Shown here piece after piece: positions 51,786 through 62,876 of a DNA stretch of 64,000 nucleotides. Position numbers and translations under genes: made by a program. Position 1 is the stretch's first letter. Every line of letters begins with the position of its first letter. The stretch lies in assembly GCA_023052935.1 (NCBI GenBank), contig CM041298.1, positions 116,481,977 through 116,545,976 on the forward strand, written 5' to 3'. The stretch comes from Piezodorus guildinii. Lineage: Eukaryota; Arthropoda; Insecta; Hemiptera; Pentatomidae. Under the pieces are notes generated by a model. The model searched no databases, was not told where the DNA came from, and was given only the letters and a program-made list of their open reading frames with translations.

Positions 51786-52487
51786 AAAATACTTGTGTGG
51801 TAACTCCAACGCAAAAACGAAAAGTCCTATGAAACTGAAATTTCATATATGAGACAACTATACGCCCTAGATGCTACAGGAACATCAAAATAGCTGACCA
51901 GCAGAGCACTTTATACTATGGATTTTGCACCTTTTTACGATTATGATTGAACTCGCTATATCAATGTGAAATTTAATGGACTTTAATATCATGATTCTGA
52001 TTGAAATAGTCTGGCAGGGGTTTAAATGCCAATATTTAAAATTTTCTTCCTCTAAAATACTTTTAATTTTGTAGATTCTATAAAAATAACTATATAATCT
52101 AATTAGCATTCCTAAAAAACGGATAAATATAGAAGTTGAACGAATTTAATAACCAACTAAAGAAGAAAGGAGCAAAAATATTTTTTAATGCAATTTTTGT
52201 GTTTTTGAAAATAAAAATAGTAATATACAGGTATAATACACCGTTGGAAAGCTAAAGATTTTAGTAATAAGTTTAAATAAAAGAGTGATGGAAAGCCGAT
52301 AAAACTAACCGATTGTTTTAGATAATATTTAATAGACTTTTTAATAAAACACATGTTTCTGTAGAAATCAATTTAAATAATTCTTTATTAGTTTCACTTA
52401 TTTTTATCTGTAACGGTATTTGAAAATTCTTTAATCGATTTTGACAACGGAGGTAAGTGAAAGTAGTTGCCCGCACCAGATTTTTTA
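51786..52487 (-). repeat. Family B repeat, partial, inverse orientation
   Basis: From CTTGTGTGGTAACTCCAACG through the interior to GGTAAGTGAAAGTAGTTGCC and GCACCAGATTTTTT (about 52452-52487). Right-end hairpin missing. Confidence 0.87.
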
Positions 52488-52550
52488 ATGGAATTTTCGA
52501 CGTTCATTTTTGTTGAGACAGGCGATTTTTTTTTTTATTTGTTATTAGGG

Positions 52551-52668
52551 TTCTACGTATCATGTAATTTTGAAACGTAAAGTTCTACATTTTTAAGGAG
52601 GAGGGTCTTTTATTTTCATGGTCGATTACAAAGGTTTATTATTGAAAATAATAAACCAAAACATGATG
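52551..52668 (-). repeat. Family C repeat fragment
   Basis: ACGTATCATGTAATTTTGAA and GGTCGATTACAAAGGTTTAT, TTGAAAATAATAAACC match 57390-57465. Confidence 0.7.
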
Positions 52669-52930
52669 TATTTTTATTACAAAAGATGTTTTTGTAACAT
52701 ATGTTGCGGAAATGACTTCTTACTTCCACAGTCCTGAAAGAATTATTATTAATCAAATTCATAATTTGATTAATTAAGATTAGACTAATTAAAATGCTAA
52801 TTCGTCCTAATCGTAAGTAATTGATAAGTATCTAGATATGTCAGGCATATTTACGACTTTGTTAATGTCAAAGCGGTATCATATCATTATACAAATTTAT
52901 TCTGGTTGTACTTACGCAACTAACTTTCGA
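52669..52930. other. Unassigned sequence
   Basis: No match or coding signal. Contains the direct/inverted ATTAATCAAATTCATAATTTG-like stretch near 52746-52770 (local palindromic pairing only). Confidence 0.4.
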
Positions 52931-52933
52931 AGT

Positions 52934-53195
52934 CGCCTGTAGTGCAGTGGCTAGCGAAACAGCCTTCTATACCCTAGTATACCTAAGGTTTACATCCTGC
53001 TGATGGTCCTAGATTTTTTAATGGAGTAAAAAACCATTGGAGATGTCGTCCTTCGTTGAAGACGTAAATAGTGATCTTGTCGTGGGGTATTGTTAATGAT
53101 CTTTATTCTTATTAAACCTGGATTGCCAAAATTTAGGACCCTCTATGTAGTATCATTAGCCACAGTAGACTAAAACGAATGAATTAAAAAAAAAC
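52934..53195 (+). mobile_element. SINE1, old copy
   Basis: GTGGCTAGCGAAACAGCC head, disrupted B box (AAGGTTTACATCCTGC), then TTAATGGAGTAAAAAACC, GTCGTCCTTCGTTGAAGACG, AACCTGGATTGCC and a decayed tail. Confidence 0.8.
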
Positions 53196-53217
53196 AAATC
53201 AAATTTCGATTAGGTAT

Positions 53218-53345
53218 TTTTTTTTTAATTTTAGGCAATTGAAAAGATCTACTGGGGCAATGAGTATTACAGCTAAAAGAAACCTTTAATCCCATATGTA
53301 CATCGTAAATGAAGAAAAAAAAATTGAATAAAATAAATAAATAAA

Positions 53346-53399
<54 letters not shown>

Positions 53400-53555
53400 T
53401 ATATAATAAATAAAAAAAATACAAGAATAATTAAAAATATTAAATAAAGAAGAAAATATATATGTATAGAAAATGAAATAAATAATATATATATTAATAC
53501 CATGAATATAAAATAAAAATAATAACAACCATGATCACATTCATACCTAAATTTC
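53218..53555 (-). repeat. Family D repeat with (TA)n expansion
   Basis: Matches 19050-19265 in order (CCCATATGTACATCGTAAAT; ATCACATTCATACCTA) with a long (TA)n inserted at 53350-53405. Confidence 0.65.
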
Positions 53556-53765
53556 ATATTAGATAATAATAATATTGCATTTAAAAAAATTAATATAAGT
53601 TTTCATATTGCAAAAGATTTAAGGATTATGCGATTATGCGTCTGAAAAATTAAACTTTTTCGTATTGCACCAAACGCACTGCATCTATTTATAAAATATC
53701 TGTTTTAAAATATAAATATATTGTTAAATATTTTTTTAAAATTTATTTCATATATTCAATATAAA
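53556..53765. other. A+T-rich spacer
   Basis: Nothing recognised. Confidence 0.5.
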
Positions 53766-55160
53766 CTGTGGTGTAGTTGCCTGCGAACAGTCTTCTATGC
53801 CCAAGTTGCAGATTGTTTTCAGATTTGTTTATGGAAGTAAAAAATCCTTGGTTATAGCGCCTTGAAGGGGACGTAAAAAGGTGGTACTGAGCTTGTGTGA
53901 TGTCAGGTATTCGTTAAATATCACCATTCTAATTAAACCTGAATATACAAAATTTAAGAATACCACAATAACATCGTCCCGTCAGCATAGTAGCAAAAAG
54001 TAACATTAAATAATTAATTAATTAATGGTTTTTAAATACTTTTGATATGATATTAGATATTTTAACTGACTAAATGCATATAAATTAGAAGAAAAGGAAG
54101 AATACTTTTTGTGGTACCTGTGGCATAGTGGCTAGTTTAACAGACCTATAGCCCAGGGTGTGGGTTTAAACCTGGCAGGTGCCTATAGGTTTTTTAATGT
54201 TAGTAAAAAGTCCTTGGTTATGCCGTCCTTCGGAGGGGACATATAAAGGTAGTCCTGTGCGATGTCTGGTTAAATATTTAGGGCTCACATTGTAGCATCT
54301 TCCGATTGGCCCCAGTAGCATAATATAACATTAAATAAAGAAAATAACAATTCTATTTCAATCAATACGCATCTTTTGAATTAAAAGATAATTAGAAAGA
54401 TCTTATTGACTAAATACATAAAAATTATAAGGAAATACCTATAAGTTTTGTGGTAACCTGTGGTGTAGTGGATTGTATAACAGCCCAAGGTCACAGGTTA
54501 AAACCTGGAAGGTGGTCCTAGTTTTTTTTAAAAGGGATAAAAAGTACTTTGATATGCTGTCCATCGGAGGGGACGTATAAAGGTGATCCTGAGCTTTTGC
54601 GATGTTGTTAAAGATCCATATCCTTATAGTAGCATCTTCCAATTAGTCCCAATACATAACAATTTTATAACATTGAAGAAAAATAACCATTATATTTCAA
54701 TTAATATGAACCCTTTGAATTGAAAGATAATAGGAAAGACCTTATTGACTATATATATATATATAATATATATATATATAATATTATAATAATTTAGAGA
54801 AAGTCATATAATTTTTGGAGTCACCTATGGAGTAAGGTATAGTAGAATCCTATGCACAAGATCGCGAGTTAAAACCTGGCAGGTGACCCAAAATTTTTTT
54901 TAATACGAGCCAAAAGTCCTTGGTTATACCTACCATCCTGAGTAAATGGAGGTCCCGAACCTGTGAGATGTCAGTTTCTTAATTAAAATCCCTATCCAAA
55001 ATTTAGAACACCATCCGATTAGCCACAGTAGCATAAAGTGACATTAAATTTAGAAACCATCAATTAAATTTTAATTAAAATGTACTGTATATTGAAAGAT
55101 AAGTGGAAAGATCTAATTGACCATATAAGTACAGTATAGAATGAAATACGTATAATATTA
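53766..55160 (+). repeat. Tandem array of SINE1-derived units
   Basis: Four SINE1-like heads in the same orientation at about 53771, 54120, 54463 and 54827 (spacing about 345 bp, the last larger because of a TA expansion at 54750-54780). Each unit is a decayed SINE1 followed by a ~100-bp linker that is also shared between units: TTGAATTAAAAGATAATTAG / TTGAATTGAAAGATAATAGG, then GATCTTATTGACTA / GACCTTATTGACTA. Because the linker repeats too, the array arose by tandem duplication of SINE plus flank rather than by independent insertions. Units are strongly diverged, so the array is old. Confidence 0.82.
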
Positions 55161-55705
55161 CTTTTTTAAAAAATTAAAAAGTAATTAATTAATCTTTGCG
55201 CGTGTACACTTTATGGTCTCCGGCATCCAGCTTGGACAAGTTTCTGATTTCTGCTTCAAACCTGATTGTCGAAGAATTTCCCTAAAAAGTAACATTCATG
55301 ACACGCGCAAGGATATTATCGAAAGTAAAAGGGTTTGAATGCTCGTGAAGCGAGTTTAAGAATAAAAAAAAATAGAAGGAAAAAAAACTTGATTCTGAGG
55401 TAAATTATTCAAATTGCTTTGAAATACGTCGAAGCTTTCAGAATCCTTTCAAGGGGTCATCATTTTCACCGAGCTCAATCAATTTAAATAATTTCCAATA
55501 CATTAATTTAAATTGATAAATTACGTTATTAAATGAAGAGCAGATTTAGAACATCGCGAAACCTTATCAACTACCACTTAATTTTCCTGTCAAAATAGCT
55601 TCCAAGTTATTTTTACTTTGTTATGCAATATATATTTAATTTTTTAATCAACAAAATTCTAATTAAAACCTCAACATCACGATCATTGGAAGACCATGAA
55701 AATAA
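55161..55705. other. Non-repetitive island
   Basis: 55195-55330 and 55390-55470 are moderately complex and unmatched in the window. The pair CTTTGCGCGTGT (55195) and ACACGCGCAAGGA (55299) is an inverted repeat bracketing about 100 bp. No coding signal. Confidence 0.45.
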
Positions 55706-55708
55706 TAG

Positions 55709-55975
55709 GGGGTCACCCGTTGTTTAGTGGCTAGCGTAACAGGCTACAATCTCCAAGGTCGCAGGATCGAACCCCGCTGATATTATTTCAAGGAAGTTAA
55801 AAATCCTTTGTTATTCCGTTCTTTGAAGGTGACATTAAGTGGTAATCCCGTGTCCCTGCAATGTCAGGAACTCGTTAAAGATCCCCATCCTAATTAAACG
55901 TGGATAGTCAAAATGTAGGATTCAGAAATTTTTAGCCTCGTCCGATTAGCTGTAGTAGCATAAAGTGACATTAAA
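55709..55975 (+). mobile_element. SINE1, old copy
   Basis: GGGGTCACCCGTTGTTTAGTGGCTAGCGTAACAGG head region (core GTGGCTAGCGTAACAGG), B box AGGATCGAACCCC, body CTCGTTAAAGATCCCCATCC, CGTCCGATTAGCTG, tail ATTAAATGAAG. Confidence 0.83.
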
Positions 55976-56016
55976 TGAAGAAATTATTAATTATCATTTT
56001 AAAACTAATATTACAT

Positions 56017-57010
56017 TTACTTATCAATATATGAAATATACAGTAAGGGAAAGTATTGCCTATAAAGGAAAAATCCTAATAAAGGAGAAAAGAACCAAAA
56101 TATTATTTAATGCGATTTTTGTGTTTTTGAACCTAAGAGCAGTAATATAGGATAGAATAGAAAAAAAAACTTTATTCTGGGACAATGTCCCTTAAGAATA
56201 ACAATTATGGGCAAAATAAATTATAACTGTCCAAAAACAAAATGTAACTACAATTATATAATACAAGAATGAAAAATGAAAAAGGAAGAAAGGGCCATAA
56301 TGTCATCTCTATTTACAACTTCTAGAAATAAATAACTAAGAATAAACATGAAATGTAACTTTTACGTCTCATTAAAGTAAGCGCATCAGAGTCAAATTCA
56401 CCTTACATAAGTTGGCATAATAAAACTTAGCTCACATCTGGCTGAAGAGAAAGGAAGTATTGAAAGAGGAGGGATTTAAACGATGATAGAGAAGGAGCAT
56501 GACGGATGTTTGAAGGGAGAGTATTCCATAAGGCAGTGGAACGGGCTAAAAAGGAGCAATCATATTTTTTGGATCTATGGAAAGGAGTTTGGAGGTCGGA
56601 CAGACGGGATCTTGTTTCCAGGTGATGGGTTGAGGATTTGAAAACTAGGAGGCTGTGAACATAAAATGGATGGTGGGAGTTTATGATTTGATATAGGAAT
56701 GATAAAAGGAAATATTGTCTTCGAAAGGTTGGAGATAGATGTATAATATTAAAAAATATATTATATTATAATCAAAATTGAAAAAGTTAAAGGAGAATGA
56801 TGGAAATCCGATAAAACTAACTGATTGTTTTAGATAATAATAAATCATAAAAGATAGATCATTTAATAAAACATATATTTCTTTTAAAACTAAACGTAAT
56901 TAATTCTATAATAATTTATTTTTATCTCTAAATGTTTTTAAAAATTCTTAAATTGATTATGACATTGGAGGTAAGTGAAATTCGTATGTTTTCCGTACCA
57001 GATTTTTTTA
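56017..57010 (-). repeat. Family B repeat split by a CR1-like 3' end
   Basis: ACTTATCAATATATGAAATA with the variant hairpin and GTAAGGGAAAGTATTGCC, an internal deletion to TTTAATGCGATTTTTGTGTT, interruption at about 56155-56738 by CR1, then AGATGTATAATATTAAAAAA, CCGATAAAACTAACTGATTG and the left-end signature GGTAAGTGAAATTCGTATG with ACCAGATTTTTTT to about 57008. Confidence 0.8.
56157..56738 (-). pseudogene. CR1-like LINE, 3' end of RT
   Basis: Minus strand encodes DLQTPFHRSKKYDCSFLARS, TALWNTLPSNIRHAPSLSSF and FKSLLFQYFLSLQ, the C-terminus of a CR1/L2-type RT, then a 3' UTR ending in GGGACATTGTCCCAGAATAA-like sequence and an A-rich tail at 56157-56168. Related to 36425-37225 but different in sequence. 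5'-truncated. Confidence 0.83.
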
Positions 57011-57077
57011 AAACTAATATTTAAAGATTTTATAGGAATTTTCTAAAAGTAATTTATGATGTTATAATCTGACTTTA

Positions 57078-57470
57078 TTTAAAAAAACCGCTGCAAATTA
57101 TTACAATGGTTTATTATTTACAAACAACAATATTAGGGTATAACTGTTTATATGGTTGTTGATAAGCGATTAAGTAATATGAAAAACACTAATTCAAAGT
57201 ATCATATCATCACACTACCACAAAATATACCACAAAACGCCATATCTAAGCTAGTTGTTAACCAAATTCAATGATTCATTTTTCATTTGGTCCAAAATTT
57301 AATTCTCTATTAAATGGCACTAAAAGCAAAAACAAATGGGTATTTATTCATTTCTTTATTAGGAGAAACGGATGTATTCGTTATTCGGATTCTACGCATT
57401 TTGAAACGTAAACTCTCAATTTTTGGTCGATTACAAAGGTTGATTATTGAAAATAATAAACCAAAAACAA
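57078..57470 (-). repeat. Family C repeat, long copy
   Basis: Aligns end to end, in reverse, with 12838-13172 with a ~55-bp extra segment near 57205-57260 and another near 57365-57400. Blocks: AATGGTTTATTATTT, AACAATATTAGGGTATAACT, AATGGCACTAAAAGC, TTAGGAGAAACGGA, GGTCGATTACAAAGG. Confidence 0.72.
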
Positions 57471-57985
57471 AACTACCTCTTCCCTGCTACTTTTGTGAAC
57501 TCTCTTAAGCACTTGCTTTCACGAATTTTCACCTCCCTCTTCTCTCACTGCGTAAAATATGAGGTAGCGGTTACAGTTACGTGAAGATGGGAAAGTGTGT
57601 AACATCTTCCCGGATGGCTATCAGAGCTCATCAGACCCTTGTCATGGTAACCCGCCCTCAGGAGTCTTGTACCATTTATCTTCGAGTAAGTCCTCAAATG
57701 TTCAATACGCAACTTGCCCATCCATCACTCGACGGAATTCCTTCCTCGTCCATCAATCATAACGGTGATAGATAATTTTCACAAAAGTCATTATTTCCCA
57801 TATCCGATTTCGAAAGGGTCTCCGGCAAACAAGGATGAAATATAACCCCGGTCACTAATACATGACTAAATAGATACGGAGATTGTCCTCTCCCGGCAAT
57901 TAGAAAAAAAATTCTTCCCTCCATCATTAGTACGTGGTTCAATTTGAGGCGCTGTCTGCTGGGATCTTTTGGAAGCGAGGGTCGT
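57471..57985. other. Non-repetitive balanced island
   Basis: About 500 bp of complex sequence with no match in the window. 64- and 61-codon frames on both strands lack motifs. Candidate conserved non-coding DNA. Confidence 0.5.
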
Positions 57986-57989
57986 CCTT

Positions 57990-58170
57990 TTTTTTAATTG
58001 CCCTGCCTCATGAGGTTTGAAGATAGGAGGTGTATTCAATTACTGCAGGGCCTATCTTGATTATCTTCAGATATTTGAAGCTTACTAATGGCTTTTAAGT
58101 TCAACTTGGCAATTGACTTAAAGTTATACTGGAATAAAAAAACGATAATACTCCAACTGCTTGTTATGAA
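57990..58170 (+). repeat. Direct duplication, first copy
   Basis: GCATGAGG/CTCATGAGG start, then GTTTGAAGATAGGAGGTGTA, GGGCCTATCTTGATTATCTT, AACTTGGCAATTGACTTA; repeated at 58984-59160 with a few substitutions. Confidence 0.88.
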
Positions 58171-58316
58171 ATGACTCATTGTTTTTAAATTGAAATTAAT
58201 CTCCATATTTCTATTTTATAGTCTCTTAATTGTGGTAGTTCATATTATTTTCAATTATAATATATGAGCACAATTTCAATCCAGATTTACCCAATCTTAC
58301 AACCCAAGTTTTTACT
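58171..58316. other. A+T-rich spacer
   Basis: Nothing recognised. Confidence 0.5.
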
Positions 58317-58990
58317 ATCACTTACCTAAATATGGAATATACAGTAAGGGAAAGTATAGCGATCGTGAAAATGTTCGAATTCCAGTTGTCTACGAAAATA
58401 CACGTTTTAGGGTCTCCTGACTCCAAATAAGTCTCAAAATAGGTGTGTGTTTATGAGTGTATGGTTACTCTCGGGCGAAAATGAGAAGTCCTATGCAACT
58501 AAAATTTCATATTTAAAACAACTAAAAGCCCGAGATTTTACAGAAACTTTTTCATTAAAATCAGCTAACCAGGGGAGCCACTTTATATCATGCCTTTTCC
58601 ACCTTTTTACGATTTTCTTAAAAATTGATTTAACGATTTTATCAAACTCTCTGTTTAAATGTAATATATAATGGACTTTAATATGGTGTAGGTTTCACTC
58701 TGATTGAAATAATTTAACATGGCTTAAATACCGATATCTTAAATTTCCTTCCTCTAAACTACCTTTAATTTTATAGATTCTATAAAAATAACTATATATC
58801 TTGTTACCATTGATAAAAAACTTGTAAATTATTAGTTAAACGAATTTGATACCCAACTAAAGGAGAAACTGAAAAAAAATTAATGCATTTTTTTTATTTT
58901 GAACTTAAGAACATGTATAATATACTAATAGTCCTAAATTGATTATAATAATGGAGATAAGTAAAAGTCCTATATGCACCAGATTTTTTT
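58317..58990 (-). repeat. Family B repeat with internal deletion
   Basis: CACTTACCTAAATATGGAAT with variant hairpin, TTCGAATTCCAGTTGTCTAC, interior to AATACTAATAG, then a jump to the left end AGATAAGTAAAAGTCCTATA and GCACCAGATTTTTTT (58966-58990). Confidence 0.85.
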
Positions 58991-59160
58991 AAATTACTCT
59001 GCATGAGGTTTGAAGATAGGAGGTGTACTCAATTACTACAGGGCCTATCTTGATTATCTTGAGATATTTGAAGCTTACTAATGACTTTTAAGTTCAACTT
59101 GGCAATCGACTTACAGTTATAGTGGAATAATAAAACGATAATACACCAATTGGTTGTTAT
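58984..59160 (+). repeat. Direct duplication, second copy
   Basis: Matches 57990-58170 (GTTTGAAGATAGGAGGTGTA, GGGCCTATCTTGATTATCTT, AACTTGGCAATCGACTTA). Starts at the left end of the family B copy. Confidence 0.88.
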
Positions 59161-59183
59161 GAACTACCTGTTACTATGAGTAT

Positions 59184-59704
59184 TTTTATTATTTATTTAT
59201 TTATATTTACAACTGTATTGGTTAATACATCTAGTAAATTAGGTGTTAGATAAGACAGATGAATAGAAACTGCCCATTGGCAGGACTCCAATAGGTAATC
59301 TAAACAAGAAGGTTTCGAAGCCATATTCTTTTCAGACGCCTCATAGGATTGTCAGGAAGGGAAGAGGAAACTAGTGGGAGTGGAGTTTATCATAGAATGA
59401 TACCTGGTTCAGGCCAAATCAGCAACATATGGAACATTAAGGTCTTTATGGATGAGCTTTTTCGTGACAAAGTAAGGAGGATTTGCTTAAGGATCGGATG
59501 TGGTAATAATTCGATGGTTTAATAGAGCCTTATGATAGTCATGCAGATGAGCCTTTTGTAGTTAAGAGGAAGGTTTAAACGTCTGTCCAGTAAGCGTAGA
59601 AGTAACCGAAGTGAGGCCGCAGTTTCTTGTCGTTTCAGTCTTGTGCGCGGATTCCATGTTAGACGATTGCCAAGTAGCCTAGGTAGCGGATCTGTTCAAC
59701 TGTT
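59184..59704 (-). pseudogene. Jockey-like LINE RT, 5'-truncated and deleted
   Basis: Minus strand gives the VEQIRYLG, NPRTRLKRQ, a WTYG-region gap, NVPYVADLA and PP/ASEKNMAS-like C-terminus in broken frames. 3' UTR reaches AATACATCTAGTAAAT and AAATAAAT at 59195. The direct repeat TATGAGTAT at 59175-59183 and 59705-59713 is a probable target duplication. Confidence 0.83.
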
Positions 59705-59726
59705 TATGAGTATATTATTTTTTGTT

Positions 59727-59845
59727 TACTATGACTTACCTATATATGAAATATATAGTAAGGGAAATTTATTGTTAAAGTAAAAAATTTCCGTTTTAGG
59801 GTCCCCTGAGTTCAAAAGACAGTCCCGCAAAAAGGTGTGTGTTAA
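59727..59845 (-). repeat. Family B repeat, right-end fragment
   Basis: GACTTACCTATATATGAAAT with AATATATAGTAAGGG, TTTTAGGGTCCCCTGAGTTC and CAGTCCCGCAAAAAGG. Only about 115 bp. Confidence 0.8.
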
Positions 59846-60124
59846 GTCTTAAGATTATAATTAGTTTAATGGATATTATAGATGTTATTGTTTGCTTGTA
59901 GGACCTAAGCACGCGTGAAATACAACAAAACGTTGAATTATGATTCTCCTGTCAATAAAAGGTTTTTTGGAAGAAATAAAAATTAGCCCTTATAGTTTCT
60001 TCCGAAAAAAATAGTTAAGGTTTTCTAGGCAATAATTAGTTACGTACCAAATATTTTTTTACTACTATTGTGTATAAAATTTTGATTTAAAAAAATTAAT
60101 ATTAATATGATCTGTTTAATTAAC
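59846..60124. other. Unassigned A+T-rich sequence
   Basis: Nothing recognised. Confidence 0.5.
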
Positions 60125-60731
60125 AGTTGAGGACAGAAACAATGAAACCGTTAGCCGGTAAATAGATACTCTGAAATCTAAGCTTAATAAATTAGAAAAT
60201 AATTTAAACACGGAAAGAAAATATAACCTCCTATTTTTTAATCTAAAGACTCGTAACAATTATGAAAAAAGGAATGAAATTTTTGATATACTCTATTTTT
60301 TAAACAGTGAAATCCGAAAATATGATATAGTAAACATTTATACATTAGCCAGAACAAATATCACAGTAGTCAAGTTTTCTTCAATTTATTTGATAAAAAA
60401 TATTCTTAGGGCGAAGAAAAATCTTGTTAAAATTGAAAATTATCGAAATATTATTATTAAAGAAGATTTTTCCAAAAAAATTAGGCAGATAATGGCGAAA
60501 CTATTTCCGTTTCTTCTTGGATAAAAAGAAAAAGGGTTCAATGCTATAATTAGGAGAGACAAATTACTTGTTAATGGAAAGCTATATTCTTTAGAAGACC
60601 TAATTGTGGAAAAGGAAACAATGGGGAAGAAACGAGGCAGGGAAGAAAATTCTCCAAATGAACGTGGCACAAGAAAAAGGGAAATGAGTATTAGAGCTCC
60701 AAGAACGTGTAGTTTAGATAGGTTTTTTTAA
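60125..60731 (+). pseudogene. LINE ORF1-like protein relic (coiled coil plus RRM-like domain)
   Basis: From 60180 one frame is open to the stop at 60729-60731 except for a single TAA near 60522, and it extends upstream past one more stop at 60159. Residues from 60180: KLNKLENNLNTERKYN (end of a coiled coil), LLFFNL, ITVVKFSSIYLIKNILRAKK, IIIKEDFSKKIRQIMAKLFP, INRRDKLLV-like IIRRDKLLVNGKLYSLEDL and a basic, Ser/Arg-rich tail ending SLDRFF. This order matches the N-terminal/ORF1 proteins of several arthropod LINEs. Function by family: RNA binding in the LINE RNP. No EN or RT follows before the (TA)n run at 60792. The internal stops make it a pseudogene. Confidence 0.7.
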
Positions 60732-60787
60732 CAACGAAAAAATAAAAAGAGACCAAAAATCACCGAGAAGAAACCAAAATCAACAAA

Positions 60788-60791
<4 letters not shown>

Positions 60792-60857
<66 letters not shown>
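60792..60857. repeat. (TA)n microsatellite
   Basis: About 33 TA units, nearly pure. Confidence 0.95.
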
Positions 60858-60859
<2 letters not shown>

Positions 60860-61090
60860 CTAAATACCTTGGACAAGAAGAAGACACGATGGCCTATTTG
60901 TATCGGAACGAAGGACACTTCAAATGTGTTTGGAAACGTCTTTATCTCACAGGTGCATCTCCGGTCGTATCTTAATACGATAACATGACCTCCCTCAAAT
61001 GGCACTATATATCGTAATATTATGTAAATTTATTAACTTTTTTTTATGGAGTTTCACATAAGTGAAATCACTCAAATAACATTTTTTTAA
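60858..61090. other. Short unassigned sequence
   Basis: 60870-61000 is balanced and unmatched; no gene evident. Confidence 0.45.
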
Positions 61091-61091
61091 A

Positions 61092-61345
61092 TTTGGTGCT
61101 CACAACACACAACTCTCTTATACCTCTGTTCTTGAAGCCAATTCCAAATGTTTTAAATAAAGTTAAATTTCAATAGAAACATTTATTTTACATTAAATAG
61201 CAGCACATTAAAAATTATTATCGTTAATAGTCATTTAAGTTTTTCTTATTTTCATCACTCTCACCACCTTTCAATATTTATCTAAAATTTATTCGAAATT
61301 TTTCATACCCATCTATATTTTTTTAATGATTTTTATACCAACCAT
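61092..61345 (+). repeat. Family B repeat, decayed left part
   Basis: TTTGGTGCTCACAACACACA, degenerate ACTCTCTTATACC, TTTCAATAGAAACATTTATT and TTCATCACTCTCACCACCTT follow the family B order. Old. Confidence 0.7.
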
Positions 61346-61790
61346 TCTATATTCTTTCCTTAATATAAAACTGTGCCTCATTTTTTTTTCTTTCTTCTAA
61401 CTGATTATTTTTTCAGTGATTTTAAGTAAGCTTCGCGGCATGCGTCTAACTCGGGAAATTTTGCATATATCAAATAAAAAAAAATTCAACAGTATGATAA
61501 TAATGTGCTTTACAGTTTTTGTCCTTACAACACATCAATTAAATAGTAAAAAAGTGGTTTGAAAATTTGTAAAAAAATTATACGAAAAAATGAGACTTTT
61601 AGTGATTTAAAAGTTTATAAAGGAAAAAAGTCTTTTTAAATTTATTTATTTTCATTTTTTTTATATTCCGACCTAGAAAACGCAGTCCTTATTTTCATAT
61701 TAATTTTCAGAAATGAAATTAAATAAAAAAAGTAAATAAGTTAAAAATGATACTGAGTTATAGCGCATAACTAAGGTTTGTTTACACTTA
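61346..61790. other. A+T-rich stretch, nothing recognised
   Basis: No ORF or repeat match. Confidence 0.5.
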
Positions 61791-61794
61791 TCAG

Positions 61795-61890
61795 TAGGTG
61801 ACCAAAACCCTAGGGAAACCAGCCAGGTTTGAACCTGCAACTTTAGACATAAAAGGCTGTTACTAGCCACTTCCCCACAGGTGACCCATA
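61795..61890 (-). mobile_element. SINE1 head fragment
   Basis: On the minus strand: GGGTCACCTGTGGGGAAGTG, GGCTAGTAACAGCC, then GCAGGTTCAAACCTGGC (B box). Only the tRNA-like part survives. Confidence 0.78.
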
Positions 61891-61914
61891 AAACATTAGC
61901 TATGTTGTAATGAG

Positions 61915-61990
61915 GAAGCTTATGATAGAATGGATATAGTTCTTTTTGGAAATCAACACTTCAACATTGTGACTGGTTCTTCTTTTATTA
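61915..61990 (-). repeat. Family G terminal-repeat fragment
   Basis: GAATGGATATAGTTCTTTTT and GGAAATCAACACTTCAACAT match the right end of the MITE-like element at 17774-18180. Confidence 0.6.
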
Positions 61991-62398
61991 GTTCCTAGAT
62001 TTTTAGTTCTTTAAAACCATATACCCCCTTAACTTATTTGATTCAGATTAAAAAGATAATCTAATTCCAAACTTCAGTCATATATTGACTGAAGAAAAGA
62101 ACTAATGCTTTTTAAAGTTCCTCTTAAAAACGATAGAAACTCTCTGTTTAAGATAAATATTGCTTATCTGAAGCTTAAAGTAGACGTTAATGTATTGCTT
62201 TAAAAATTGGTCAAGGTATTGTAGGCTTGGCACGTTCAAGAAAAAAAAAAAGTCCTATATAATTAGAAAAATAGGACTCAACGCTGGTATAACTGATCTA
62301 GGTCGAAGTCAATGAACTTGATTTCTTTTCATTTTTTTTTATTGGTCTTTCGATAATAAATATATTTTATTTATTTATTTTTTTTTTATAAATATATA

Positions 62399-62442
<44 letters not shown>

Positions 62443-62870
62443 GTGTGGTACCTTTTTTTTTTTTTTTATTAATTTACCACAATTCAATAACATTAGAAAT
62501 TATGTTTTGGATTGGACATTTATTTATTTTTTGGATATGAGATATTGTGAACCTTGAGTAATACAAAGGATGAAAGTGGATGGATAATTTCTGCAGAATT
62601 CGAATTTTTTTTTCTTTTAAGACAAACGACAAGAAGCGATCTAAAAATAAATAAATAAAAATAAGTTTAAACTAGAGTAAAACAAAGAAAACAACCTTCT
62701 TGTAAAATTATAAATAAAATTGTTAGGTTCTGACGAGATAATTTATTTATTTTGTAACATAAAGGCTTTTCAACCATAAAGGTTATTTTAGCCCTAAACT
62801 AAAAAAGATAAAAACAGCACAAAAAATAATATCGGGCAGAAGATCTACTTTTTTTTTTTTAAACTAGTAA
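61991..62870. other. A+T-rich stretch with microsatellites
   Basis: TA then TG run at about 62393-62445; T homopolymers at 62452-62468. No gene or classified repeat. Confidence 0.55.
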
Positions 62871-62876
62871 TAAAAT

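Noticed and set aside
53273..53557. ORF of 94 codons rich in Tyr/Ile
   Set aside because: Produced by the (TA)n run inside family D; low complexity.
60760..61005. 81-codon minus-strand ORF
   Set aside because: A third of it is an alternating YI tract from the (TA)n microsatellite.
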